Source: Brevundimonas sp. UBA7506 (GTDB taxonomy: Bacteria > Pseudomonadota > Alphaproteobacteria > Caulobacterales > Caulobacteraceae). Taken from it: a stretch of 64,000 nucleotides of DNA. Under the pieces are notes generated by a model, which was not told the origin of the DNA, searched no databases, and was given only the letters and a program-made list of their open reading frames with translations. The stretch covers positions 62,721 to 126,720 of the forward strand of contig NZ_DLNQ01000011.1 in assembly GCF_002479495.1 (NCBI RefSeq), written 5' to 3'. Below, in pieces: positions 43,452 through 52,662 of the stretch. Made by a program: the position numbers and the translations under genes. Every line of letters starts with the position of its first letter. Positions within the stretch are counted from its first letter, which is position 1.

Positions 43452-44104
43452 CCATGAAGACCCTGTGGCGCACCCTGCCCCTGACGGCGGCTCTGACACT
43501 GGCGGCCCTGCCCGTCTTCGCCGCCGAAGCTTCGCCCACCGCCGCGACCGCGACGACGACCGTCGCCGCCGTGCCGGCCGTGACCGCCGCCGACCGCGTC
43601 CTGGGCCGCGCCGACGCCCCGGTGACCGTGATCGAGTACGCCTCCTTCACCTGCAGCCACTGCGCCGACTGGACCAACGAGGTCCTGCCGACCTTCAAGG
43701 CCCGCTATATCGACACCGGCAAGGTCAAGCTGGTGTTCCGCGACATGCCGACCCAGCCGGCCCAGATCGCCGCCACCGCCGCCGCCATCGGCCGCTGCGC
43801 CGCGCCCGACAAGTTCTTTGACGTGGCCCATCACTTCATGGCCGGTCAGGCCACCGCCTTCGCCAGCGGCAACGCCCGGCAATGGTACATAGGCGCCATC
43901 GGCGTCAGCGGCCGCACCCAGGCCCAGGTCGAAGCCTGCCTGGCTGATCCCGCGACGGGCCAGGCGCTGGAACGCGATATCGAGGCCGCCGTAGCCGCCG
44001 GGGTCGACGGCACCCCGACCTTCTTCGTCAACGGCCGTCGCACCCTGGACCATTCTCTGGAAACCCTGTCGGCAGCCATAGACCCGCTGCTCAAGGGGCG
44101 CTAA
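43448..44104 (+). CDS. DsbA-like thioredoxin-fold protein, copy 3 (CSHC)
   Basis: Starts at ATG 43448 (ATGA overlap with copy 2; ATG 43454 also possible), 218 aa. A Sec signal (to ~AEA) with no lipobox makes it probably soluble periplasmic, unlike copies 1-2. The redox motif is C69-S-H-C72 and GTPTFFVNG carries the cis-proline. It diverges more (FRDMPTQP) and is followed 10 bases later by smc. The three copies are very likely one transcript. Confidence 0.9.
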   Translation: MTMKTLWRTLPLTAALTLAALPVFAAEASPTAATATTTVAAVPAVTAADRVLGRADAPVTVIEYASFTCSHCADWTNEVLPTFKARYIDTGKVKLVFRDMPTQPAQIAATAAAIGRCAAPDKFFDVAHHFMAGQATAFASGNARQWYIGAIGVSGRTQAQVEACLADPATGQALERDIEAAVAAGVDGTPTFFVNGRRTLDHSLETLSAAIDPLLKGR

Positions 44105-44114
44105 GCCCCCGCCG

Positions 44115-47100
44115 ATGCAGTTCCAGAGACTGAAGCTCGTCGGCTTCAAATCCTTCGTCGACGCGGCGGAAGTTCAAATCGAGTCCGGCCTGACCGGAGT
44201 GGTCGGGCCGAACGGCTGCGGCAAGTCCAATGTGTTGGAAAGCCTGCGCTGGGTCATGGGCGCCAACTCGGCCAAGGCCATGCGCGGCCAGGGCATGGAC
44301 GACGTCATCTTCGCCGGCGCCGCGGGCCGTCCGCCGCGAAGCCACGCCGAAGTCGTCCTGACCATCGACAACGCCCAGAAGCGCGCGCCCCAGCCCTTCA
44401 CCGACAGCCCGGTGCTGGAGGTCTCCCGCCGCATCGACCGGGGCCAGGGCTCGACCTATCGCATCAACGGCAAGGAGGTCCGCGCCCGCGACATCCAACT
44501 GCTGTTCGCCGACGCCTCGACCGGGGCGAACAGCCCGGCCCTGGTGCGTCAGGGCCAGATTTCGGAACTGATCGCCGCCAAGCCGCAGAACCGACGCCGG
44601 ATTCTGGAAGAGGCCGGCGGCGTGGCCGGCCTGCACACCCGCCGTCACGAGGCCGAACTGCGCCTCAAGGCCGCCGAGACCAATCTGGACCGGCTGGACG
44701 ACATCGGACGCGAGCTGGAAACGGCGCTGAACCGGCTGAAGCGCGAGGCGCGTCAGGCTGAGAAGTACAAGAAGATTTCGGCCGAGATCCGCGCCCTGCA
44801 GGCCGCCCTGCTCTATGTGCGCTGGAACGACGCCAAGGCGGCCGCCGAGGTCGCGGCCCAGGAACTGCGCGACGCCGACCGCGCCGTGGCCGAGGCCAGC
44901 GCCGCCGCGACCAAGGCCGAGGCCGACGCCCTGAAGGCGCAGGAGGCGATGAAGCCCGCGCGCGAGGAAGACGCCGTGGCCGGCGCCCTGCTGCACCGGG
45001 CCACGCTGGAACGCGATCGCCTCGACATGGCCGAACAGGCCGCCCGCGCCGAGGTCGAGCGCCTGAAGGCCGAGGCGGCCCGCATCAACGCCGACGTCGA
45101 GCGCGAAGAACGGATGGCCGCCGACGCGAAACGCGAACTGGACCGGCTGGACCACGAGCTGACCAGGCTGAAAGCCGAGATCGCCGCCGCGCCCGAGCGC
45201 GGGCCGGAGCTGGAAAAGGCCCTGCTGGCCGCCGAGGACGCGCGCAAGGCCGCCGACGCCGAGGTCGAGCGTCTGGCCGGGACCCTGGCCGCCGTCGAGG
45301 CCCGCGCCAACGCCGAGAGCGCCCGAAAACGCGACGCCGAGGCCCGTCTGGCCCGCGTCGTCGGCCAGTTCGAACAGGCCAAGCGCGACCGCGAGGCGCT
45401 GGGTCCGCTTGAGACGCCGGAACTGGCCGTCGCCCGCACGGCGCTGGAAACGGCCCAGGCCGAGCTGATCGCCGCCCGCGAAGCCGTCGAGGCCGCCGAG
45501 GTCGCGCGCGGCGATCTGGCCCGCGTCGAGGCCGAGGCCCGCACCCATGCCCGCGCCGCCGAGGACCGGCTGGGCCGGTTGCAGACCGAGGCGCGGGGAC
45601 TGGCGCAACTGCTGGTGACCGGCAAACGCGATCACCCGCCCGCCCTGGACAAGGTGTCGGCGGCCAAGGGGTATGAGGCCGCTCTGGCCGCGGCCCTCGG
45701 CGACGATCTGGACGCCGCGCTGGACGCCCGCGCCGCCGCCCATTGGGCGGGCGCCGATGCGCCCTCGCCCGTCTGGCCCGAGGGCGTGACGCCGCTGGCC
45801 GCCCATGTGACCGCCCCCGCAGAACTGGCCGCGCGCCTGGCCCTGTGCGTCGTCGCCCGCCAAGCCGATGCGCCGCTTCTGGCCAAGGCCCTGCCGACCG
45901 GCGCACGCCTGGTGACGGTGGAAGGCGACCTTTATCGCTGGGACGGCTTCGTCAGCCGGGCCGAGGCCCCGCGTCCCGCCGCCGTGCGTCTGGCCCAGCG
46001 CACGCGTCTGGCCGAGCTGGAAGCCGAGATCGACACCGGCAAGCCCGCGCTGGAGGCCGCACAGACGGCCCAGAAGACGGCGACCGAGGCCTTCCGCGCC
46101 GCCGAGGAGGCGGTGAAGACCGCCCGCCTCAAACCCTTCGCCGCCGACAAGGCCGTGGTCGCCGCGCGCGACCGGGTCGAAAGCCTGATGCGTGACCAGA
46201 CCCGGCGCGAGGCCCGGGCCCAGGCGCTGGACGAGACCGTCGCTCGGCTGGACAGCGAGGTGGCCGAGGCCAAGACGGCGCTGGAGGCCGCGCAGTCGGT
46301 CGAGGCCCCGTCCGAGACCATCGCCGGTCTGCGTGACGAGCTGGCCGCCGCCCGCGTCGCCGCCGATGCGGCCCGGCAAGCCGCCCAGACCGCCCGCTCG
46401 ACCCGCGACGAAGAGGCCCGCGATCGCGCCGGACGCGAGCAGCGGCTGGGCAGCCTGACCCGTGCTCATGAGGGCTGGGCCGGGCGCTCGAAGGAAAGCG
46501 CCGCCCGCGTCGCCGCCCTCGGCAAGGACGCCGACAAGACCGCCGCCCTGCTCAAGCAGGCCGAGATCGCGCCGCAGGGCTTCGCCGAACAGCGCGGCGC
46601 CCTGATGGACGCTCTGATCGCCGCCGAGACGCGCAAGAGCGCCGCCGCCGAGGCCCTGTCCCTGGCCGAGGGCACGGCGGGCGAGAGCGACCGCGCCAGC
46701 CGCGCCGCCGAGGCCGCCGCCGGGGCCGCGCGCGAAGCCCGCGCCGGTCTGGCCGCCCGCGCCGAGGCCGCGACCGAGCGTCTGGCCGAGGCCGAGGCCA
46801 ATGTCCGCGAAACGGCGCAGATGTCGCCGGACGAACTGGGCCAGAAGCTGATCGACGACGCCATCGCCCGCCCGCCGGACACGGCCGGCGCCGAAAGCCT
46901 GCTGACCGGGCTGGAGCGCGAGCGCGAGGCCCTGGGCGCCGTCAACCTGCGCGCCGAGGAAGAGGCCGCCGAATACGGCGAGCGTCTGGGCGCCATGAAG
47001 TCCGAACGCATCGACCTGACCCAGGCGATCGCCAAGCTGCGCGACGGCATCGACGAACTGAACGCCGAGGGCCGCGAGCGGCTGGTGGCGGCCTTCGACG

Positions 47101-47555
47101 TCATCAACGCCAACTTCAAGGCCCTGTTCGAGGCCCTGTTCGGCGGTGGTCAGGCGGAGCTGAAGCTGGTCGAGAGCGACGATCCCCTGGAAGCGGGCCT
47201 TGAGATCTACGCCTGCCCGCCCGGCAAGCGCCTGTCGGTCATGAGCCTGATGTCGGGCGGCGAACAGGCCCTGACGGCGGCGGCCCTGATCTTCGGCGTC
47301 TTCCTGGCCAACCCGGCGCCCGTCTGCGTGCTGGACGAGGTGGACGCGCCGCTGGACGATGCCAACGTCGACCGCTTCTGCCGGATGCTGCACGAAATGC
47401 GGTCGCGCACCGACACCCGCTTCATCGTCATCACCCACAATCCCGTGACCATGAGCCGGATGGATCGCCTGTATGGCGTCACCATGCCGGAACGCGGCAT
47501 GAGCCAGCTGGTCAGCGTCAACCTGAAACAGGCCGAGCAGATCGTGGCGGCGTAG
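44115..47555 (+). CDS. smc: Chromosome segregation ATPase SMC
   Basis: A 1146-aa condensin ATPase that compacts and separates the chromosome. The N-terminal head has Walker [10 protein letters not shown] (about residues 32-40). Coiled coils run ~165-490, a hinge with small-residue loops lies near 500-640, coils resume, and the C-terminal head (~985-1146) has signature [16 protein letters not shown] and Walker [14 protein letters not shown]. Ala/Glu-rich coils give long antisense open frames that are not genes. It sits 10 bases after dsbA copy 3, probably in one operon. Confidence 0.97.
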   Translation: MQFQRLKLVGFKSFVDAAEVQIESGLTGVVGPNGCGKSNVLESLRWVMGANSAKAMRGQGMDDVIFAGAAGRPPRSHAEVVLTIDNAQKRAPQPFTDSPVLEVSRRIDRGQGSTYRINGKEVRARDIQLLFADASTGANSPALVRQGQISELIAAKPQNRRRILEEAGGVAGLHTRRHEAELRLKAAETNLDRLDDIGRELETALNRLKREARQAEKYKKISAEIRALQAALLYVRWNDAKAAAEVAAQELRDADRAVAEASAAATKAEADALKAQEAMKPAREEDAVAGALLHRATLERDRLDMAEQAARAEVERLKAEAARINADVEREERMAADAKRELDRLDHELTRLKAEIAAAPERGPELEKALLAAEDARKAADAEVERLAGTLAAVEARANAESARKRDAEARLARVVGQFEQAKRDREALGPLETPELAVARTALETAQAELIAAREAVEAAEVARGDLARVEAEARTHARAAEDRLGRLQTEARGLAQLLVTGKRDHPPALDKVSAAKGYEAALAAALGDDLDAALDARAAAHWAGADAPSPVWPEGVTPLAAHVTAPAELAARLALCVVARQADAPLLAKALPTGARLVTVEGDLYRWDGFVSRAEAPRPAAVRLAQRTRLAELEAEIDTGKPALEAAQTAQKTATEAFRAAEEAVKTARLKPFAADKAVVAARDRVESLMRDQTRREARAQALDETVARLDSEVAEAKTALEAAQSVEAPSETIAGLRDELAAARVAADAARQAAQTARSTRDEEARDRAGREQRLGSLTRAHEGWAGRSKESAARVAALGKDADKTAALLKQAEIAPQGFAEQRGALMDALIAAETRKSAAAEALSLAEGTAGESDRASRAAEAAAGAAREARAGLAARAEAATERLAEAEANVRETAQMSPDELGQKLIDDAIARPPDTAGAESLLTGLEREREALGAVNLRAEEEAAEYGERLGAMKSERIDLTQAIAKLRDGIDELNAEGRERLVAAFDVINANFKALFEALFGGGQAELKLVESDDPLEAGLEIYACPPGKRLSVMSLMSGGEQALTAAALIFGVFLANPAPVCVLDEVDAPLDDANVDRFCRMLHEMRSRTDTRFIVITHNPVTMSRMDRLYGVTMPERGMSQLVSVNLKQAEQIVAA

Positions 47556-47564
47556 AACGGGTTT

Positions 47565-47690
47565 CTCCTCCCCATTTCATGGGGAGGTGGATCGGCGGCG
47601 AAGCCGACGAGACGGAGGGGCTCGGTTGAGCCTGGCGCATCGCCCCTCCACTGCTACGCGGTCCCCCTCCCCACAGAGTGGGGAGGAAAG
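47565..47690. repeat. Inverted-repeat element after smc (CCTCCCC family)
   Basis: Ends CTCCTCCCCATTTCATGGGGAGG and CCTCCCCACAGAGTGGGGAGG are hairpins, with inner GAGGGGC / GCCCCTC. The two halves mirror each other. It fills the gap between the convergent smc and wecG-like genes and may work as a bidirectional terminator. Confidence 0.75.
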
Positions 47691-47694
47691 AGGG

Positions 47695-48555
47695 TCAGCG
47701 CGGCTTGCGCCGCATCGCGGCTCGCACGTCCCCCAGGGCCGGGCCGATCAGGAACCAGGGCTCGACGCAGTAGCGGGTGAAGAGGCGTTTCGGGTCGGCG
47801 AACAGACGGAACAGCCATTCAACGCCAAGCCGCCCCATCCAGCGGGGCGCCGCCTTCTGGACGCCCGCCTCATAGTCAAAAGCCGCGCCGACCGGCAGGA
47901 TGACGGCCTCGGGCATGGCCTCGATGTTGTCAGCGATCCACAACTCCTGACGCGGCATGCCCATGCCGACGAAGAGGACGTTGGGTTGGAAGTCACGCAC
48001 GGCGGCAAGGACGGCGGTATTGCCGGCCGATCCCGGCGTGGCGTCGAAATAGCCCGACAGACCCTTGATAGCGGCGCCGGGATAGCGCGCGCCCAGACGC
48101 TCCGCCGCCGTGGTCGCCACACCGTTTGCGCCGCCGACATAGAGGACGCGCCAGCCCTGACGGTTCGCCATGCTCCAGAACTGGTCGCGCCAGTCCAGAT
48201 AGGTGCAGCGATGGAAGGGCCGGCTGTGCAGGCCCAGCAGCCGCGTGAAGTGGATCAGGGGGGTGGAATCCAGCTCGACCACATCGGCCAGATCATAGAG
48301 CCGCCGCATGCCCGCCGTACGCGGCAGAAGGTAGAGGCTGTGCAGGTTGTGGTTGGCGATGATGCTGCGCTGGCCCGTCTCGATGCAGCGCTCGACGTGC
48401 AGCAGCACCTCCTCGGGCCGCATCAGGTCGACCATCTCGCCCAGAATGCGGACGCGCTCTTCGGGGCGGCGTTTCTGCCGGAACGGACGACGCTCACGCG
48501 CCCGCCGGTCGGGCGGGGCGAGGGCGGCGTCGACTCCGAGCGGTTCCTGATACAT
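47695..48555 (-). CDS. WecG/TagA/CpsF-family glycosyltransferase
   Basis: From ATG 48555, 286 aa. It has the family core: IANHNLHSLYLLPRTAGMRRLYDLADVVELDSTPLI, LYVGGANGVATTAAERL, FVGMGMPRQELWIADN, VGAAFDYEAGVQKAAPRWM and GVEWLFRLFADPKRLFTRY. Such enzymes transfer N-acetylmannosaminuronate or similar sugars to a lipid-linked acceptor in polysaccharide assembly. No other polysaccharide genes are adjacent. An in-frame extension to 48696 is unlikely. Confidence 0.93.
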   Translation of the reverse strand: MYQEPLGVDAALAPPDRRARERRPFRQKRRPEERVRILGEMVDLMRPEEVLLHVERCIETGQRSIIANHNLHSLYLLPRTAGMRRLYDLADVVELDSTPLIHFTRLLGLHSRPFHRCTYLDWRDQFWSMANRQGWRVLYVGGANGVATTAAERLGARYPGAAIKGLSGYFDATPGSAGNTAVLAAVRDFQPNVLFVGMGMPRQELWIADNIEAMPEAVILPVGAAFDYEAGVQKAAPRWMGRLGVEWLFRLFADPKRLFTRYCVEPWFLIGPALGDVRAAMRRKPR

Positions 48556-48624
48556 GGCTTGGCTATAGACGCGGCGTCTCAACACGTGGTTTGCGGATGC
48601 GGTTAACAAACACAGGATGCCACG

Positions 48625-49080
48625 ATGACGCGAGCCCTGACGCTCCTGACGGCCGCCGTCGCCCTGTCCGCGACCAGCGCGACGGCCCAGGATCACGCGA
48701 TGGTCCTGACCGGCGTGGGACGGTTCGCCATCTTCGCCGACGCCGCCTCGACCACGCCCGACGGCGAAGGGGTGCGGATGCGGTCCCTGCAGGTCAGCGA
48801 GGAGGACATGGTGATCGGCGGCGTCGCCTATGCCGGCGGCTGGTCGTGGTGGCGGTTCGACTGCGCCGGCCAGACGGCGGATCGGCTCGACTTCGCGTCA
48901 TTGAGAGCCGACGGGATCGAAGGGCCCATCACGCCGGAGAACGCTCCGCCTTTCGCCATCGCGCCCGGCGGGGACGCGGCGGAACTGGCGACGGTGGCTT
49001 GCAGTCGCGAGCCGCGGACGGCGGATGCGCTCAGCACGGCCGACGCCGTGCGCATGGGGCGCGAGCGGATGAAGGACTAA
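48625..49080 (+). CDS. Exported hypothetical protein (151 aa)
   Basis: A signal peptide to about residue 22 (SATAQD) precedes a small beta-rich domain. Two cysteines occur (RFDCAGQT and VACSREP) with WSWWRFDC..QT..R.. spacing that loosely recalls surface-adhesin-E-like domains, but I would not call it so firmly. It is divergent from the WecG-like gene and followed by an inverted repeat. Function unknown. Confidence 0.65.
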   Translation: MTRALTLLTAAVALSATSATAQDHAMVLTGVGRFAIFADAASTTPDGEGVRMRSLQVSEEDMVIGGVAYAGGWSWWRFDCAGQTADRLDFASLRADGIEGPITPENAPPFAIAPGGDAAELATVACSREPRTADALSTADAVRMGRERMKD

Positions 49081-49084
49081 CAGC

Positions 49085-49235
49085 CCTTCTCCCTCCCCTT
49101 TCATGGGGAGGGTGGTCGCGCAGCGACCGGGTGGGGAGGGCTTGGCGATAAAGGGGCCAGCGGCTGAATTGCCGAGCGCCCCCACCCGTCTGACGCTGCG
49201 CGTCAGCCACCCTCCCCATGAAGGGGAGGGAGAAT
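49085..49235. repeat. Inverted-repeat element overlapping the end of mscS
   Basis: CTTCTCCCTCCCCTTTCATGGGGAGGGTGG at the left end and CCACCCTCCCCATGAAGGGGAGGGAGAA at the right end are near-perfect inverted arms, with inner GGGTGGGG / CCCCCACCC. The right end supplies the last codons and the stop of the mscS gene at 49203. Confidence 0.85.
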
Positions 49236-50333
49236 TCCGCGACCGTTACGATCCAGGTCCACCCGATCCCTCGGCAGGGCCTGCGGGCATTCGTCCCGCA
49301 TGAAGGCCAGCATCTTCTCGCGCACTTCGCAGCGCAGATCGAAGGCGACCGAGGCGTTCCTGGCGCTGGTCAGGCAGCGGACCTGGGCCACGCGGTCGGT
49401 GATGTCGGTGACCTGCAAGGCCACCACGTCGCCGTCCCACAGGGGCGAGGCGTGGGCGATGGATTCCAGCTTGACCCGCAGCCGGTCGATCGGCGCCTCG
49501 TAGTCCACATAGAGGAAGGCCACGCCGATCAGGCGGCTGTCGTCGCGGGTCCAGTTCTGGAACGGCTTCTGGATGAAATAGGTCAGCGGCAGGACCATGC
49601 GCCGCCAGTCCCACAGCTTGACCACGACATAGGTCGAGGTGATCTCCTCGACCCGGCCCCACTCGCCCTCGACGATGACGGCGTCGTCCAGGCGGATGGG
49701 CTGGGCCGTGGCGATCTGGATGCCGGCGATCAAATTGGTCAGGAAGGGTTGCAGCGCCAGACCGGCGACGATGCCCACCACCCCTGCCGAGGCCAGCAGG
49801 GACAGCCCCCACTGGCGCACGCCCGGAATGGTCATCAGCGCCAGCCCCAGGGTGATCAGTCCAATAAGGATGGCCGCCACCCGCTGCAGGATGCGCGTCT
49901 GGGTGACGTGCTTGCGGGCCAGGAGGTTGTCCTCCGTGTCCATGTTGAACTTCTTCAGGTGGACGACGGCCCCCATGTCCACGGCCCCGGCGATCATCCA
50001 CCCGCACACCAGGATGAAGCCGAACAGCAGGGTGCGCCGGATCAGCAGCGACGGCTCGGGGTCCAGCGGCGAGACCGTCACCGCCAGGGCCAGGGCGATG
50101 ATCATGACGGCGATGCGGACCTTGAGCCGGGCGCGGCCCAGCATCCCCTTCCAGAAGACGTCGCGGTTGCGCACCGCCAGCTTCAACAGGGCGAAGACCA
50201 CCTGATTGGCCGCCCAGCCGATGAAGACGAAGACGACGGTGATGATGGTCACCACGGCCCATTCAGGCAGCCAGTGGAACTGGTTCCACAGGGCGAAGAC
50301 GTTGTTGGTCAGGTCGACGACGAACTGGGGCAT
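49203..50333 (-). CDS. MscS-family mechanosensitive ion channel
   Basis: A 376-aa inner-membrane protein with helices at about residues 24-46, 69-88, 96-115, 149-168 and 175-200. The MscS core LLASAGVVGIVAGLALQPFLTNLIAGIQIATAQPIRLDDAVIVEGEWG covers the pore helix and beta domain, and VVVKLWDWRRMVLP follows. It relieves turgor on osmotic downshock. The last residues (ILPPLHGEGG) and stop are coded by the inverted repeat 49085-49235, so the original C-terminus may have been changed. Confidence 0.92.
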   Translation of the reverse strand: MPQFVVDLTNNVFALWNQFHWLPEWAVVTIITVVFVFIGWAANQVVFALLKLAVRNRDVFWKGMLGRARLKVRIAVMIIALALAVTVSPLDPEPSLLIRRTLLFGFILVCGWMIAGAVDMGAVVHLKKFNMDTEDNLLARKHVTQTRILQRVAAILIGLITLGLALMTIPGVRQWGLSLLASAGVVGIVAGLALQPFLTNLIAGIQIATAQPIRLDDAVIVEGEWGRVEEITSTYVVVKLWDWRRMVLPLTYFIQKPFQNWTRDDSRLIGVAFLYVDYEAPIDRLRVKLESIAHASPLWDGDVVALQVTDITDRVAQVRCLTSARNASVAFDLRCEVREKMLAFMRDECPQALPRDRVDLDRNGRGILPPLHGEGG

Positions 50334-50382
50334 GGGCGCAGCCTAGCCAGCTTCGCCGCCCGACCCAAGGCCGTGCGGCGCT

Positions 50383-51468
50383 TCAGCGCGCCGCCGCTTC
50401 GACCAGATCAGCCAGGCGGGCGGCGGCGTCGGGGATGGCGACCGAGCGGGCGGCGGCGGACATGGCGGCCAGCCCGGCCGGGTCCGACAGGACTTCGCTC
50501 AGAACGGCGGTCAGGCTGTCGACCGTCACATCGTCCTCGGCGATGACGCGGGCGGCGCCGGCCTCGGACAGGGCGCGGGCGTTCAGGGTCTGGTGGTCGT
50601 CCATGGCGATCTTGAGCGGGATCAACACCGACGGCAGGGCCGCCACCGCCAGCTCCGAACAGGTCGAGGCCCCGGCGCGGCCGATGACCAGATGGGCCTT
50701 CGACAGGCGCTCGGCCATGTCGCGGAAGAAGGGGGCGACCTCGGCGTTAATGCCCGCCTCCAGATAGATCTGGCGGGCGCTCTCCAGGGTTTCCGGGCGC
50801 GACTGCTGCTGGACGTGCAGGCGGCGGCGGATGGCCTCGGGCAGGGCCGCCAGAGCGCGCGGCGCGGTCTCGGACAGGATGCGGGCGCCCTGACTGCCGC
50901 CGGTGACCAGCACATGGATGGGGCCGTCGCCTTCCGGCGCGACATAGGCGCGGTCGAACAGGGCGCGGATGTCCGGGCGGACCGGGTTGCCGACGACCTG
51001 GGCGCGAGCCTTCACCGCCTCGGGCGCGCGGCCCAGCGTCGGGAAAGCCGAGGCCACGGCGCCGACGCGCGGGGCCAGCATCCGGTTGGTGCGGCCCAGG
51101 ACGGCGTTCTGTTCGTGGATCAGGGTCGGACGCTTCTGCAGGATGGCGGCGACCAGAGCGGGAGCCGACGGATAGCCGCCGAAGCCGACGACCACGTCGG
51201 CGCCGGTGCGGTCAAAGGCTGACTTGGCCTGGCCCACGCCGCGCATGATGGCGAGGCCCGCCTTCAGCAGACCGATGGGGCCGCTGCCGGTGGCGGCGTC
51301 CAGCGCCAGACGCTCCTCGGCGGGAAAGGCGTGGGCGTACTGCTCGCCGCGCGCATCGGTGGCCAGCACCACGCGCCAGCCACGCGACGCCAGTTCGCGG
51401 GCCAGGGCCTCGGCGGGGAACATGTGGCCGCCAGTGCCCCCGGCGGCGACGACGCAGACCTTGTTCAT
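50383..51468 (-). CDS. murG: UDP-GlcNAc:undecaprenyl-PP-MurNAc-pentapeptide transferase
   Basis: Makes lipid II from lipid I on the inner face of the membrane. The 361-aa GT-B protein has GGTGGHMFPA at the N-terminus, HEQNAVLGRTNRML, TGGSQGAR and the donor loop IGRAGASTCSELAVAALPSVLIP. It is the last gene of the main dcw run, 12 bases after ftsW. murC, its usual follower, is about 14.7 kb away. Confidence 0.98.
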   Translation of the reverse strand: MNKVCVVAAGGTGGHMFPAEALARELASRGWRVVLATDARGEQYAHAFPAEERLALDAATGSGPIGLLKAGLAIMRGVGQAKSAFDRTGADVVVGFGGYPSAPALVAAILQKRPTLIHEQNAVLGRTNRMLAPRVGAVASAFPTLGRAPEAVKARAQVVGNPVRPDIRALFDRAYVAPEGDGPIHVLVTGGSQGARILSETAPRALAALPEAIRRRLHVQQQSRPETLESARQIYLEAGINAEVAPFFRDMAERLSKAHLVIGRAGASTCSELAVAALPSVLIPLKIAMDDHQTLNARALSEAGAARVIAEDDVTVDSLTAVLSEVLSDPAGLAAMSAAARSVAIPDAAARLADLVEAAAR

Positions 51469-51480
51469 GCGGATACTCTC

Positions 51481-52662
51481 TTACGGCAGCAGGCGACGGC
51501 GCGGCGGGGAGATGTTGGAGCCCGGCTCATAGGCCCCCGGACGACGGCGTGTCAGGGCCAGGGCGAAGCCCATGGTCAGGCCCATGGCCATCATCGACGA
51601 TCCGCCATAGCTGATGAACGGCAGCGTCATGCCCTTGGTCGGGATCAGGTTCAGGTTCACCGCCACATTGATGCAGGCCTGAAGCCCGATCAGCATGAAG
51701 AGGCCCGCCGCCGCCGTCTGCTCGAACGGGTCGTTCAGCTTCATCGCCTTCTTCATCCCGCGGATGACGATGAAGGCGTAGAGGCCGATCATGAACAGCG
51801 ACAGGATCAGGCCGAACTCCTCGGCGCCGACCGAATAGATGAAGTCGGTGTGCAGGTCGGGCACCCGGCGCTTCATGACGCCCTCGCCGATGCCGCGTCC
51901 GACCAGACCGCCGGCACGGATGGCCTCGGAGGCGCGGTCGATCTGGTGGGTGTCGGTCGTCTCGGGCGACAGGAAGCGGCTGAGGCGGTCGCGCATGTGG
52001 CTGAAGGTGAAATACAGCGACACCACTCCGCCCGCACCCATGGCGGCGATCACGGCCACCCATTTCAGCGGCACCCCGGCCATGAAGAAGACGGCCATGA
52101 AGGTGGTGGTGATCAGCAGGGTCTGGCCGATGTCCGGCTGGATCAGCAGCAGGCCGACGGTCAGGGCCCACAGACCGAAGGCGATGCTGACGCCCGGAAC
52201 CCCCTGCCCCTTCTGGGCCTCGGCGAACATCCAGGCGGCGAAGACGATCAGGCCGGGCTTGGCGAACTCCGACGGTTGCAGGCTGAACGGGCCGAGGTTC
52301 ACCCAGCGCGCCGCGCCCTTCACCGTGTCGCCGATGAAGGGCAGGGCCGCCATGACGACGATGGCCCCGAACAGGGCCAGGACCGCGATCCGCCGCACCC
52401 CGCGCGGCGACAGCAGGGAGGTGGTCAGCATCAGGCCCGTGCCCATGCTGGCCCAGACGATCATCCGCCACGAATAGTGGAAGGGATCGGTGATGGATTC
52501 GTCGGCCAGGATGGCGGCGGGGCTGGAGGCGAAGCTGAGCGATACGCCCAACGCCACCAGGGTCAGGGCCGCGCCCAGCAGGCCGCGATCCACGGTCCAG
52601 AACCAGCGCGCGATCAGGCTCTGGTCGTTGCGCGAGAAGGGATGGCTGTAGCTCTGGCTCAT
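51481..52662 (-). CDS. ftsW: Cell-division SEDS peptidoglycan polymerase
   Basis: A 393-aa, ten-helix SEDS protein that polymerises glycan at the septum together with FtsI. Family motifs: LQPSEFAKPGLIVF, LLIQPDIGQTLLI, and VGRGIGEGVMKRRVPDLHTDFIYSVGAEEFGL, ending with FISYGGSSMMA. Its start overlaps the murD stop by 4 bases. The short N-terminus is cytoplasmic. Confidence 0.97.
   Translation of the reverse strand: MSQSYSHPFSRNDQSLIARWFWTVDRGLLGAALTLVALGVSLSFASSPAAILADESITDPFHYSWRMIVWASMGTGLMLTTSLLSPRGVRRIAVLALFGAIVVMAALPFIGDTVKGAARWVNLGPFSLQPSEFAKPGLIVFAAWMFAEAQKGQGVPGVSIAFGLWALTVGLLLIQPDIGQTLLITTTFMAVFFMAGVPLKWVAVIAAMGAGGVVSLYFTFSHMRDRLSRFLSPETTDTHQIDRASEAIRAGGLVGRGIGEGVMKRRVPDLHTDFIYSVGAEEFGLILSLFMIGLYAFIVIRGMKKAMKLNDPFEQTAAAGLFMLIGLQACINVAVNLNLIPTKGMTLPFISYGGSSMMAMGLTMGFALALTRRRPGAYEPGSNISPPRRRLLP

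Noticed and set aside
44091..47438. Very long leftward frame (over 1,100 codons) opposite smc
   Set aside because: It is a Gly/Leu/Gln-rich mirror of the Ala/Glu-rich SMC coils in GC-rich DNA. It has no domain and smc is certain on the other strand.
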